From Himantopus leucocephalus (taxonomy: Eukaryota > Chordata > Aves > Charadriiformes > Recurvirostridae), in NCBI GenBank assembly GCA_003993805.1, contig RSEF01000012.1:4595411-4659410 (forward strand): a DNA stretch of 64,000 nucleotides. Reading direction: 5' to 3'. Under the pieces are notes generated by a model, which searched no databases, was not told the origin of the DNA, and worked only from the letters and a program-made list of their open reading frames with translations. The translations under genes were made by a program, and so were the position numbers. Positions 40,673 through 54,031 of the stretch are shown piece by piece (the stretch's first letter is position 1; each line of letters starts with the position of its first letter).

Positions 40673-42889
40673 TTTTAAAAAAACCCATAGGATTGAGGTT
40701 AGAATTCTGTTGTGCCTGATTCATGACTGGTGGTATTGGTGGACTACAGTCTCTCATAACTTTTAACAACACTGCCATATAATGTGCTTGGATCATACTA
40801 AGGAAACTAAGAAGGAACCCCTGAAAAGGTTTTGTTTTACTTTAAAAAAAAAAAATAAAATTACCTTTTCTTGAACTTTTTGGTGTTTAGCTCTTCCTTA
40901 GAGCTTAAAAGTATATGCTCTCCAACTACATGCAAAGTGCATAGTTTAATAGATAAACTTGGAAGTAAAGTAATCTCAGTAGTAAATGTCAGAAGTAAAG
41001 TAATGAGGAAAATTCTTTGTGCCTTTCTTCCTGTCCCCAGTAACCTAACCATGAGGGCTTTCATATTCAAAGGCTACTGAACATGCTGAGAAAGAGAAAA
41101 ACTGGAAAGTTTAGTATTGCATAATACCCACAAAGGAGGAAGTTACAAGAAGGTTACAAGGCTCAGTGTAGTGACAATTCATCAGAAGTCTATGTACTTG
41201 CTTCATGGGGGTCCACATTTTCTAGTGCAAGCTATAGCCATTGCTATTCTTTACAGCACAGCAAGTTTATAGTGTAGACTGGGGAGCACTGTGAACCACT
41301 AACAGAAGTAGCATTTCCGCTATTTTGTCTGACATTGTATTCCCAATTTCATGAGCCATATTTCTCCAACAATCTTGCTCATTGCTGGGCCAAGGAGACA
41401 TCCAAATTAAATGAATGGCCATGTAGTTCTTTCTGTTCTATAAGTAGGTATGACAGATACATTGGATAGAAGGAGCTGTGTCTCAATTAACTATGTCAAA
41501 ATCAATGCTGCCATTTTTTGCTTAAAAGTACAGGAAACTGAAGACAGCTGCTATACTACAGAGCGTGGCAGAAGCTAAATGCTTATTAGAAAGGTCAAGA
41601 ACCATCATAACTCTTTGCATACCCTATACTAAGCAGCATAACCCAAAACATGGCAAAAAATCTCTCAAACATAAAAATGGAGCTAGAAGAAGCATTTTGG
41701 GGGTGATGGTAATCTTTTTAACAAAAGAATACTTATTCTAATACTCTTTTCAGATTTAAATTTCCTGATAAACTTCAGCTAAAAAAGCAGGTTGTAATCC
41801 CTCCACCACAAAAGGAAAGGCAAAAAAAATAAAACAAGAAAAAGAAAATAGTAGCCTAGAATTTCTAAGACAGGAATAAAGGAATAAGTATATTAATCAC
41901 AAATGCGAATACTGAAATTCCACCACAGCCTTCCATTGCGGGTGCTGTAATTCATAACTTTTCTGGTTATGAAGCAGGCTGTGGATGTTGAGAGGAGAAA
42001 CCCCTGAAATTCCTTCTGCTGGACTCATCTCACGTTGTGTAAAATACTTAAGACTATCTTGGCCACAAACAAATGCAGAAAGCCTTTCCCATATTTCTGG
42101 TAGGACTTTCAGCTGGGAGGTGAAATCTGCTGGTCTTCTGACCCCGAATGCAGTGTATGTTTGTACAGAGTACAGTAATGTCAGTGAACTACTTCTAGCA
42201 CATTTTTTTTCTCCCTAGCCCTTCAGAATGCTCTCTAGCCTGAAGATTAGGGTGTACATACATGTAATATGTAAGGATAATTCCTCTACCCTTGGCAAAT
42301 TCTGCAAACACTGTGAAGGGAGACCACAATTCCCTTTATTTCCTTATTTCCCATCCTTAGAAAATATTTAATTGACATGGAACTATGTAGGGTCAAAACG
42401 GGATATTTTTAAATTTTTCTTTTTCCAATGAGGAGCCAATTTTTTTTATTTGGTTTGTTTTCTGTGTGTTCATTTCCATAAGCAAAAAAAAAAAATTATT
42501 GCTCTAATTATACAATCCCATAACTTTAAATAGAAATTGCAATTGCTTTCAAAAAATTTCCGCCCATGATGGCTTGAGACACTTCCCTACCATACTTATG
42601 GGTCTGCTACGTGCAGTTTGCAACAGCTGCCTTCTGTGAATTAATACAGTGGTCCTATAAAACTGATGGTCCAAAGGACACAACGGAATGGGAATATAGC
42701 CCTGTATCAATTAATCAAAAAAAAAAGGTACAGTCTTACTGTTGCTTCAAGTTTCTCAAACTCGGAAAGCTCCGTTGCTATGCTCAAGGGTCACAAAATA
42801 CATAAGGACTGATAACTACAATGTTAATAATGAATTAACAACTTGTGATGCTAGCAGCTCTGCAAAGCTCAAAAGGCAGGTCTGCTTTT

Positions 42890-43300
42890 GCAGCTGATTT
42901 TTAATTTCATTTCTTATCTAGCTTTAATGATTCGCTCTGTAGATAATTACATTGTTCTGTTCTATCTGTACTGATACCCGTAATTTTGCAAAGCTATTTT
43001 CAATTTAAACTTGTCATCAGCAAAGAAAACTTAAATCGGGCATATTGGAGGTTTGTGATCTTCAATACATCAAAATGAAAGCAAAGGAAAATTAAACAGA
43101 TTGTCTAAAATAAACAGCACAACAGTTTGGTTAATGGAACGGTCATAGCCTTCTGTCAATGATTTTTAGGGTAATCTGCAGTTAATTTAAATCTTCCCTC
43201 AACGTAAGATAATTTATCCAATTGAAGAATCAAACATTTTCAGTTTTCAAATAGCAGCTTAATCTTTTGGGCTTTTTTAATTGAGTGTTCAAGAAGAATA
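42890..43300. promoter_or_regulatory. AT-rich block with homeodomain- and SOX-type motifs (weak enhancer candidate)
   Basis: The stretch carries AGATAATTACATTGTTCTG near 42951-42960 (a TAATTA core followed by the SOX-like ACATTGTTCT), GCTTTAATGATT, and several TTAATT cores. It is free of recognisable repeats and low-complexity runs. The motifs are short and common in AT-rich DNA, so this only nominates it for a conservation test. Confidence 0.2.
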
Positions 43301-44797
43301 TTAAGCTGTTAAAGCTAAGTGACTTTTTTTTTCTTGGTCTTATCCAAAGTACCAAAGTTATTTAGTTTTGCACTAAATAACAATGGAATTAGTTCCTGCT
43401 TTAATAAAGGCAAGATAACATATTTCAAAATAAATCTTGCTTTGTGCAAACCTACTTCCATTTTTGCAACAAAGTTTTTTCTTTCATTAAGTCTCTCCAA
43501 CCTACTGATGCTGTGAAGACATCTTTCTTATGTGATTTTCTAGCTTGGACAGTATCTTTAATACAAAGTAGGTAGTAATTGCTGCTCATGAACTTTTTAG
43601 GGGGTTTCAGCATTTACTAGCATATCTTCCCAAGGAAGTTATCCATAGATCTGAGCACAACACATATCTAAGCTTTACTGCCTTTTGTGAATGAGAGCAG
43701 TACTTTTCCTTGTAAATCATCTTGAAATATAGTGAGAAAAAGCATTCTGTAGACACAATATAGTGGTGTGACAAATTGGACTGGTTTTCCTTGGCTATAG
43801 GTATTACGGCACTCAGTTTTGCCAATGCCAGCCCGTTCTGCCACTGGTTAGTACCCAGACTGTAGCCAACATTACAGAAGTCAAAATAACTTTCCAGGAC
43901 TGGAACTTATCCCAGGTTCAGACTCACCATGGTAGGAACAATTCTGGCAAACATCTAAAATGTTTATTTCTGTTGCTTATTACTGACAAACCATTAAAAA
44001 ACCAAAAAGGGTGGGAGTCATAACTAGCTTACATGTGGCTTGACTAATTTCATGAAGCATGGACATGATTCAAAAATTTCTAAATTTGAATGATTCAGAA
44101 AGGAATTGGGAGGGGGGAGTGTTTCTGCCAGCAGAAAATATCAAGTCTTTCCAGTCAAGGGAGTGAAAAACCAGATAAGAGACAGAATCAATGTCACTGG
44201 GATGAAGATTAAATTTGTGGCTGGCAAAATAGAGATATATTCCCCAAATATTTGTTTTATCAAGCTCAAAACCTAACGTGCAGGAGGAAATAGTACACAT
44301 TTCTTTCATGATGAAATTATCTTCTCTGGAAAAACTATGCACAAACAAAAAACACAGGTTCTCATACGCTACTGTAACTCTTGGGACCTTCTCTTTAACA
44401 CCTCTGCTTCTCCATGCCACAGAAAACAGACTGGACAATCACTTTTTCAATTATTGTGCTGCTCATTCACCTCTAAACCCTGCAGAGCAACACTTTATAA
44501 AATGCAGTGATCAAACTTATGGTCACCTCTGGAAATGGTATAGATCTGCCTCTTCTATCTGCCTCAGTTTATGAATATAATCTCTGCTCCACTTAAGCTA
44601 TACTTCTCTTTTGCTCACCTTCTCTTCAAACTTATACTTCTATATATCTTACAAAAAATGCCTGATGAATGGGAAAGTATTTCTATATTTTATTGAATGA
44701 TTATTTTACTGAATGCTCAGACTTAAGGTAAGAATTTGGGATCAGGACTAGAGAAAAAAAAACCAAAACCTTGACAGGTCAGGTCATCAAAAACTTA

Positions 44798-44807
44798 NNN
44801 NNNNNNN
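44798..44807. other. Assembly gap, 10 N
   Basis: Ten N lying exactly at the truncated left edge of an LTR fragment, consistent with a repeat-induced break. Confidence 0.98.
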
Positions 44808-44906
44808 TTACTTTTGCCCCTCCAGTTTCCTCCCCCATACTGCTGGGGGAGGAGTGAGCCAGTGACTGGGTAGGGGCTTACCTGCCACCTGTAAACTATT
44901 AATTCA
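44808..44906 (+). mobile_element. Fragment of avian endogenous retrovirus LTR, 3' end
   Basis: The sequence shares its order of motifs (ACTTTTGCCCCTCC, a CCCCCAT...GGGGGAGGAGTGAG block, GGGGCTTACCTGCC, GTAAACTATT) with the reverse complement of the left part of the LTR near 54 kb, so both belong to the same family. Only about 100 bases are present; the 5' part is missing or lies in the adjacent gap. I see no primer-binding site or coding part beside it, so it looks like a solo or truncated copy. Orientation is inferred from the family's known polyadenylation end. Confidence 0.6.
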
Positions 44907-45067
44907 GGAGGGCTGCTTTGATTAACTGCTTTGGCAGCATTCTTTGTAGTGAAATCTATAGCACCAGGAATGTCTCCAAGACTTGCAGCTTTGATAGTGC
45001 GGCCAAATTCCTGTTTATTCTTCTTTCCAAGATACTTCAAAATTGTCTTTTGCATTTTTATAATCAC
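44907..45067 (-). other. Unrecognised antisense ORF fragment abutting the LTR, possible exon
   Basis: On the minus strand an open frame starts at GTG (45067) or ATG (45055) and reads for about 50 residues (KYLGKKNKQEFGRTIKAASL, then GDIPGAIDF...) before entering LTR sequence at 44906. Its composition looks more protein-like than the neighbouring random frames. A good acceptor (pyrimidine-rich, ending CCCAG, AG at 45072-45071) lies just upstream, and a GTAAGC donor at 44880 lies inside the LTR piece, which would give a 190-bp exon. I do not recognise the protein. It could be a chance frame, a decayed retrocopy or transposon, or a lineage-specific exon. Confidence 0.2.
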
Positions 45068-48000
45068 AGTCTGGGAGCAGAGTTAGGATCTCTTTAACTT
45101 TTTCTTACACATAAGCATGTTCTTATTTTGTTGCCTGGTATTGTATTGGTATTGTAACTGTTACCCTTGCATTAGAGATGAAAGCACTTTAGCAGATTGC
45201 AGCTTTAATCAGTTGACCTCTTCTCAAAGTTGTTTTGCAATGTAAAGTCCAGATCTGAACTTCCAAACTTTTGGTCTGAGTTTATTTCTGTATAATTGCA
45301 TTTGAAATAAAGAGTAATACGGATTTTTAAAAGTTTCCTTTTTTTCTCAACAGTATTTGCACAACACAAACTTGCCATAGGTAGATCAAAGACTTTAGGC
45401 TTCAGTTGTCTGAAAAGTCAGGATGTATTACAACTTTAATATTTGTATGCAAATTAACTTTAATGCAAGGATCCCTTTGATTGTCATTTGAACTGACACA
45501 TATTCAAAAACTTGATTTGTTTTTGGTTATGCCAGAATTTATTTTGAAGTCTTTTTTTTGTGTTGTGTAAATGTTTAATCATGCATATCTGGTATGGGAT
45601 GAAGCAAATAATCTCTTCCTCAATTTGAAATGAGAACAGAATGGCACAGATTGGCTATGAGTAAAACCTCATTTTCTATTTGTTTTAGCACAGTGATTCC
45701 AGACACTACCATAGGAATGGTTGTCTGCAGGTATTGTCTATGGGTAACAGACTTTTGGGGTTTAGCTGTTAATAGATGTTGTCAATTGGATTATGTAAAT
45801 GTTTAAAGCTAGGCATGGGTTCTAGTCTTGGAGGCCTGTGGCTGCAGTCAATGGTATCTTAGGGAGCAGTGACAGTGAACGTGCAGAGGAAAGATGGGAT
45901 TTATACAGAACAAGACCACAGAGTAACTTGGTTTCTGGAGTACTTGACAAATTTGTGATGGTCTTCATGAAAAGCCCTTGGAAAAGAATTCAAGAAAGCA
46001 GGGTGAAAGTAATTTCTTATACACTTTTTTCTTCATATATCAGTGATGTAATTGGATCTGAAAATGTGTTGAAGTATGTTGTTAGGAACATAAAGCACTG
46101 GGAAGTCTGACATTATTGCATTCAAGTTAATGGAATCCACGGATGTGTAGTTGCTCGGTTTACACTGTTACTAAGATTAACAGCAACAACAAAATGTGCA
46201 GTATTGGAGCAGAAGCAGAATTATTACTGTTTTCCAGTAATTTTGTTACTCATAAAAGTGATAAACATAGAAGCAACTTGTCAGCTTGGGAATTCAGCAG
46301 GAGGTGGGGATGTTTGGGCAAAGGGACTGTCTGTACCGTAACTCAGTAGACAAAGTGTATTTCCGTAGCAGTGTACCTACCAGAAAAGTGTTTGAGAATG
46401 TTAATGACTTTTAGTTGGTTTCATTGCACGCGATGTACTTTCTGGTCAGTGTGCAAGAGGCTGGTTTCTACTTTTACACACATTTCTGTTTATAAACGGA
46501 TGTAGCGGCATCCTAGGTGGTCCAGTGTTGTGGTTGGTTTGCATTGATACTTTTATCTTCCTAGGAAGTAGAAAAGGTCAAACAGTTAATGAACTTATTT
46601 TAAGGAATATCAAGTCCTGTTCCAGCCAGATATTCAGCTCTTGACAACATTGGGTTGCTGAGCCAAGGGCCCGTTTTGTTGTCATAAACCTCCTGCTGAG
46701 AAACCCATTTTCTAGATAATAGAGTGACCACTCAAGTGTAGAAGGGGGATGGAGGAAGGCTACTGTTTAGAAAGGTCTATCGCTGGAGCACTGTTAAATA
46801 GCAGCATGTAGCAAGTAACTTCTGCTACATTACCAGCATTCTGTGGTATCTGTTAGTATTGCAGCAAGCAGTTTTCAAGGAAACGGCAGTGATAGAACTT
46901 GTTTTTATAGCTGTTAACTTTCATTAACTGCTGCAAACCACGCACCTAAAAACAAGTGTACCTTTCTATTCTGTCAACACACAACAATTTGACAATAAGA
47001 GGCTTTTCTTTGTAAAAATAAATTATGTAACAAAGATTTAGCTATAAATCATAGATCTCAACCCTTTGAGAGAACAGTCATAGAATAAATTTTCTAAGCT
47101 GTTGCGAGTCGGTGGGAGATTTAACCAGACTCTTCAGAAAAGGTAACAGGGAAGTAACATTGAGGCACTTCTGGTTCACCCCAGGAAAGAACGCTTGTGG
47201 GTGGGGAAGTTCTATCTCCTGAGCATCCTTCGTGCTATCTCTTACCTTGTTTGTCCTTGATGAAATAAGAAGTCTGTTTCTACATTTGTTTTCTACCTAG
47301 GTGAGGTTTTTAAATTGGTTTGATCTTGATATCTGATAGCATCCAAACACTGATGTGAAAACTTAACTTCAGCCCCTGAGGTGTGCCTGATTTTGACACA
47401 GAATTTACTGACTGCACAGACTCCCTTGAAAGGTTTATTAGATTACAGCGCATCTGGTCAGAGTTCCTACCTGGTAATGAAAATGGGCAAGTTTGGCTTG
47501 GTTTCTTTTGTAACTGCCAAGATTTTGTTCAGCTCTATGAATCACTCCTTACAGCAATTAGGCATAGTGCTCCCAAGCTAACAACATAAATAAATGTAGC
47601 TAAATTTTGTTGATGAGGAATGGACTTCCTATTTATAGTGTGTTTACATTCCTTAGAAAGCACCTGTAGAAATAGTGTGGAATAGTGTAGAAGACTAGAA
47701 ATACTCCATATACAAATAGTAACATATTACATTTAGAAAGTGGTACAAATACCTCACCTGATTTGGAATATGTTGTCATATAATGTTGTCATATAATAGT
47801 TGTCAGTCAACATTAATAAAAAAAGACGCTGTAAACGGGAGGCCCATTTTAACCCATGAGCTACAGAATTAATCATGTCTAGATGTAGAACTTGTATACT
47901 AACATACTTTCCCATGCCCATAAAATGTAGAGAATTTTTTTGTGTGTATTTGTGAATATATTTTGAGCTAATCTCAAGTGAAGGAACTAAGTGAAAAATT

Positions 48001-48254
48001 CAAATCCAAGCTTTCATTTAATTTCTCCAGGATTTGGCTTTGGCTTCTTTGCAGTAGGAACTTGATTATTGATCTGACAAAGAGAAGTGCTGCTCTTCTA
48101 ATGAAAAGTACAAGGTTTTGAGCAGATTTCAGATGTTTCCTGATCTTAATAGTCTAACATGTCTTTCCTTTTAAGTAGTTTGTATATTGCCTTCATGCCA
48201 ATATGCAAAGTAATATACAAAGTAACAGGATTTTGTCCTTAATCTTGACACTAA

Positions 48255-48500
48255 CTTGAACAATAAATTTTATTAATATCATTATAATGTTAGAGTTAAA
48301 ATTGCAGAAAAAAATTTCAAGGATTATATTTAGAGGTAAAATTATTTTAATGTTAAATAATACATTAAATAAGAAATTATGTTAAATATAAGTAAAAATA
48401 ATGGTGGAATATAATGATAAATAATATAGAAATAATGATGGGCCTGGAGACATATTTAAATTAATTAATGGAAAATATATATATGATTACATTTAGGTAA
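48255..48500. repeat. Very AT-rich low-complexity region
   Basis: Dominated by AATAAAT, ATAATGTTA, TTAAATA-type words with few G or C, running into a TATATATA segment near 48475-48485. Confidence 0.7.
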
Positions 48501-48670
48501 TTATGCCTTGCAAACAAATATTAAAAACTGTGCTCTGAGAGGCATTATAAAGCATAAATTGAAATGAAAGTAAAATGCTTACAGGGCAATCTAGCCTGAG
48601 AAAGCTGACCTAGTGATTGTCACTTATCATTGCTGCTGACTGTGGTGGCAGTTTTTATGACTGTGCCTGT

Positions 48671-48733
48671 TTAAAAAACAAAAAAACACAACAACAAACC
48701 ATCCAAACAAACAAAAAACCCCAACCCAACACA
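48671..48733. repeat. A/C-rich low-complexity tract
   Basis: AAAACAAAAAAACACAACAAC followed by CAAACAAACAAAAAACCCC. About 140 bases later a T-rich counterpart (48870-48910, with an N at 48885) occurs, so the two could pair as an imperfect inverted repeat. Confidence 0.85.
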
Positions 48734-48885
48734 CTTAGCCACTAGTATTATACTATGTAAACTTATGCTATGTTAGTCACTTTTAAAATAATACTTTTAA
48801 CTGTTGATTTAGTCTGAACACACTCCAATACGTTTTCTGTGCAAGTAACCAAAAGGTTTTGTGTTCTTGTTGTGGTTTTGTTTTN

Positions 48886-48916
<31 letters not shown>

Positions 48917-51900
48917 GAAAATTAGTGTTTGTGTCTTTGTCTTTTTTGAAGGTGGAATGAGTGAGTGACCTCTGCACTGTCTATCGTATTTGGGTTGATA
49001 GCTGACTGGCTGAATGATTAGGGCAACACATGAGCAGTGGTCTTGTATACTCATACTGTTACCTCTTGAAAGGACCTGATTTTCCAGAAGTCATTATATG
49101 CAGCTTTTGAAATTCAGTGTTTTTAAAAAGCTTTCTGAAGGTCTCAACGTCCTGGTACTTCTGAAAATCTTTGTCATTGCTTAAAATGAGCTTTAAAAAT
49201 ATTGATATATCTGTGAATAATTTAATAATATTCAAACTATTTTGTTCAAAACAATGTGTTGACAAATCTTAGAAGATATTACTTGAAAAGAGAAATCAAA
49301 ACCCTCGTGAAAAATGAATAAAATATTTAAAGTGAAAGAAAGATGGGCCTTAATTTGTCGTGTGAGTTTCAGTTGTGCAAGTTTTTTGATGGATTGCTGT
49401 AGAAAACATTGGGAAATGTATCACTTGACTACTTATGTCAATAGGAACTGCAGTACACTATAGTTTTGGGATTATTTTTAAATGGCCATTATGTCCTACT
49501 ATAGCTGTTTAGTTTTCAGTGTCATGTTTAGAACTGGAATGGAGTTTGCAGGCAATAGTTTTTCCATACTTTAGGGGTGCATTGTGAGAAAGGAAAGACT
49601 ATCATTGTTATTGAAAGAGAATTTTATCAGCAGCTGCTTTTTAAACATCCCAGCACCCCAAATCCTTAAATAAAAGAAACAGCATTATATTCTCCCCCTG
49701 CTATAATTGCATGGAAACGTTTTACATTTGAGTAAGACTTGGCTATATAGGGTTTGGAGGGATGGATATGATAAGGTGAAGAACAATTGATGAGGAGTCA
49801 TTTGGGAAAAAGCATTTTAAGGATATCTTAGAGTCTGAAAGTATAAGAGGGGGACGTGAAGAAACTAAATGTAAGCAGAGTACATTATAATGTGACTCTT
49901 TTTTGATTTAATACAAACATAGATGTAGATGTATCTACTTCTTCTGAAATATCTAAATTAGAACTTGGAACACAGGAGATTTAAATACCTTCTATTTTTT
50001 GCAAAATTTGAGAATGGAGGTTTAGTACTGCTGTCAATTATTTTATATCCTTTATAGTTATAAAAGCAGAGTAAGAATTAACTTTCAGTCAAGAATTAGA
50101 ATAGGAAGATGTTTATATAGTGGAAGTTGTAGATTTGGACAGACTTTCAGATATTTTTGCCTACCTGACAAAAGTCATGTTAGAATAATGTCTTGTAAAA
50201 CAATAGTCCTCATTAAGAGAAAACTATCTATGGAAAAATAATATGAACCACAGAACTTAAGTGTGTGTTAAGTTTATTGCATTTAGCTACTACCATTTCT
50301 TCAAATAAGTTTTCTTGAATGTCTAATTTGTGTTAATATAAAACTGCAATTTATATCTGCTTCAGCTAGGCATAAAGTAGAGTGGTAAATTTTGAAGGTG
50401 GTAAGAGGAGTTCTGGAAAGCTTCTGCTCTGCCACTATACAGATTAGGTGCCATTCACTATGGTATTTTGACCTTTAACATCAGATTTTGAATGCAGCTC
50501 AGGAACTTTCTTTGGCCTCTTCATTTTAATGCAACCCAAATGCTTCCTGAGCAAGCCATTAGGCAGCAGCCAAATTTTGTTTTAATCAAATGGACTCATA
50601 GATGGGTTGTTTTCTGTGTCTGGCCAGGATTCTGATTTGCAAACATAAAAGGGGACTTAGAACTTCAGGATGCTGCTAGCAAACTAGCACTGAAACAAGT
50701 AATTCAAGAAAACATGCAGAGCCACTGCGTTAAAAAAAAAATATGTATACGTGAAAGTATGAAGCTATGAACACTGTCACATAGCAATCAACACAAATTT
50801 AAATCAGTGTCTTGCTTGGAGGATGTCACTCTGCTTCCACTGGTTAATACCCTGTGACACAATCATAATCCTGCAATAAAGGTCAGTGCAGAAAACCCAG
50901 TGCGCTTTTCAGTATATAGTAATATTCGTTATACAGTGATTTGTGTTACAGTTAACAAAATCCGTGTTTAATAGGTGCAGTCTGTGTTGCAGATTTATTG
51001 GCCACACAGCAAATGAACATACAGTATTATTCCTTTGAGTTGAGTATGCAAGCAGCACAATAGAAAGCATCTGCTTTGGAAACCATCTCTGCCTGTGTAA
51101 ATGTATTGCACCCAGAAGTCTTCTCTTTATTGAAAGAAGTTCGAACCATCACTCTGTCTCAAAGTGTTGACTAGCTCAGCTGTAGAAGAGGGAAGCTATG
51201 CTCTGTTCCTTGTTCAAGGCTCTTGTCAAGAGACCTTAAGCTGCTGGTCACAGTTTTATTAGCATTCTTCCTATTTTAGTTAACTAGACACTTCTAGTCA
51301 TCAGGAATGACTAGAACAATATTCAGAAAAACTTACTTTTAAAAGCCTGTTTTTTAAATTGATGCCTAGCATTCCTCAACATAAAAAGTTTTTCCTACAG
51401 GAAAGGAAACATCGGTTTTTACTCTTGTAGCTATTGGAACGTATTAATTCAGGGCACAGTTTTACTGAAACTAATAGAATTGCATTTTAGTCCAGGATGA
51501 ATTGCAAGCTAGCAAGGCATTAGTCCTTTCTATGTCAGGTGGAATTCCAAACTCTTAACCTTTTATATATTAAGTATTTAAAAGATCCATCCATTCTCTG
51601 ACTTTCTTATTCTCAAAGATTTCATGGATTCAATGAATCAGAACAATACTTTATTTCATTCTAATATTTCCATTGCTCCCTCACTCTGGAAATCAATGGG
51701 CAATTATATTCCATTTCAACAGCACAAAACCTTTCCTGCAATGATCTGTTCAATATAGTTTTGAGTGTGTTCATCACAGTATCACCTACTAGACAATGTC
51801 ATGCCAACAACCATTTCTCAGATGGTGTTGAGTAAAGCATGCATATAGCTTCAGTTATGATTCAACCCCTTTTGTTAAATCAGGATTATACTTGCAGCAC

Positions 51901-53078
51901 AGGCACCTTGCTAGTAATGATAGGTACTGTCATGCTTTTCTGAGTGTAAGAACTTCCACAGAAGATAACAATTAAGGAGGTCCATTTGGCTCCATGTCTT
52001 CAGTGACAATCAGTTTGGAAAAGGAGTTTAAGAAATAGGATACTGCTTTGGGGAGTATATTCACCAGATGTTGTGCCTAAATTAAAGCATAATGGTGGGA
52101 GCACAGAAGAATACCAACTGATTATTTCCTTCCACTGAGCAGTTCTACTACCACCTTTCTTATTATAGACTGCAAAGAGAAAAGAGCCAAACTTCTCATT
52201 TTTCTGAAGCCAGAAGAACCACATGTCTTGGAGAACATGAAATGTCTCCTCTCTGTGTGATATGTTGCCTATAACTTGCCCTATAAACACTAGGATGATG
52301 AGGAAGTCAAACATAAGCCTTTGGCACAAATTATGCATAAAATGACCTTCTGCAAAATTTATTCTTCTCTCATGCATTTCGTTTTCCATGGATTAGGTTC
52401 AATGTTTCTGGTAATATGATTCTACCCAGTGCCAGACATTTGGAAAAGAATTTCAGACAGTGTATTTTAAGGTTCTCTTTTCAATGTAGTCAAACACTGT
52501 AGAATCAGTTTTAGCTTTCCTGTAGATAGGATAGGAGTAGAGGGTGACATGGAGTAGGAACTATTAGAAATATTCTGAATCATCTCAATAATATTCTTCA
52601 CATCTCTGCTTTAAACATCATGATAAAATAACACTCATGACTTTCTTAAGAGTTTCTGAAAAGCTTTTTCCCACTCCTAAGAATCTGCCCATTTTGTGTT
52701 CTGTGCCTGAATCCTAACACCCAAATAGATGCCATCTATTTCTGAAAGAGTGCAGTAGCAATTCATACATGTCTTCTCTTGCCGTCCCACCATACCCATT
52801 ATCAGGCTTCTGAAATCTGTACAAGCAAATTAGAAATCTACGTACTGTTCTTGGTTCCTCTAGACACAGAGCTTTGCGCACATAAATGTGATGTATGTCT
52901 TTTTGCTGCAAGGTTCTTCTGTCATTGATTTTCATTGCTCACTTTTAACAAGTCATTGGGGAAAATAATTGTCCAGCAGATACAAAATTATATATAATCT
53001 GGTACTCTTCCATCTTCTTCATTTGCCTTTCCAGTGGGTTAGATGAGAGTCTACATTAACAGCTACTCTCTCTTTTAG

Positions 53079-53140
53079 CTGTGAAGGACAAGGAGTCCAT
53101 GCACCAGGACTGGCACATAGCTGCACAGCTGTACTTTTTA
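53079..53140 (+). other. Candidate short cryptic or alternative exon
   Basis: A 62-bp segment lies between a strong acceptor (CTACTCTCTCTTTTAG, AG at 53077-53078) and a donor matching consensus (A followed by GTGAGT at 53141). Two of its three frames are open (one reads VKDKESMHQDWHIAAQLYFL), and it is richer in GC than its flanks. It matches no SLC6A11 segment that I know. The fit may be chance in 37 kb of intron. Confidence 0.2.
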
Positions 53141-53250
53141 GTGAGTATCATAAAATTTGAGAGTATTTTATATTTGGTCTCTTAAAACACTGAGATGTTG
53201 TGATTGCTGGGCATAGCCCATCATCTGCTCTGCAGAAATCTTGTTGAAGG

Positions 53251-53270
53251 CAATTAATTGTTAATTAGCC
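53251..53270. promoter_or_regulatory. Clustered homeodomain-type sites around a palindrome
   Basis: CAATTAATTG is a perfect 10-bp palindrome, immediately followed by TTAATTAGCC, giving several overlapping TAAT/ATTA cores in 20 bases. The surrounding sequence (about 53200-53310) is complex and not repetitive, as conserved non-coding elements often are. Confidence 0.3.
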
Positions 53271-54031
53271 ATGTGCCAGCAGACAGCTCATGAAAGGATT
53301 GTTTGTTTGAGTTAGTCCAAGTTGTCATATGTAATTTATGTGATAGAGCAGTTGCAGTAGCATAGTGTCTGTATAAAAATACTAGGCCTGCTTTAGAGAA
53401 CTTAACACACTACTTTCTCTAAAACTCTAGATGTTCCAGTGCTTAAATGCATACAGCACTAAAATGTAAACAAATACTGAATATGATAGGGTGTGTTTGA
53501 TAAGAGCTAATCAATACTTTTCAGGCAATTACTTTATTTTGCTTCAGCAAAAAAGAATTCAATAAAGGAAATATTTTGAAAATATGAGGGACCTCTTTTT
53601 AAATTTTGAAGCAATATATTGGTGTTGCGCTCCATTTTTCAAAGATAGAAAATACTAAAAATAAAATGTGAATGAGTTGAACAGAATTTTGGGGGTAACT
53701 TGTCATATGTATTTTGTATTATTTTGTATCATGGAGAAAAATAAATCATATTCCTTATTGGTTGACCTGTCTTTTGGAGCTTTTCTCCTATTTCAGATAT
53801 GAAACTGAATCAAACCGCTCCCTCATTCATATCTGATGACTGCATTTCTTATGGTAGCTTGCAGTTGTTCATTCTGGTGTATTTTAAAACTACGTTTGGC
53901 AGACTGTGTGCAGCGTTGCTGCCACCCTTCACTCAACATGAGTATTGCATAGGTTACCATGTTTGTGAGAGACAATTAGACACTTCACTGTACGTTCAAG
54001 GTAGAACAATGGTCTTTTGCTTCTGGGTAGG

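Noticed and set aside
45838..46110. 90-codon plus-strand ORF
   Set aside because: Starts at GTG, has no splice-site support and no recognisable similarity.
47381..47589. Two overlapping plus-strand ORFs of 66-68 codons, one with protein-like composition
   Set aside because: No clear acceptor/donor pair, no family recognised, and two frames open at once.
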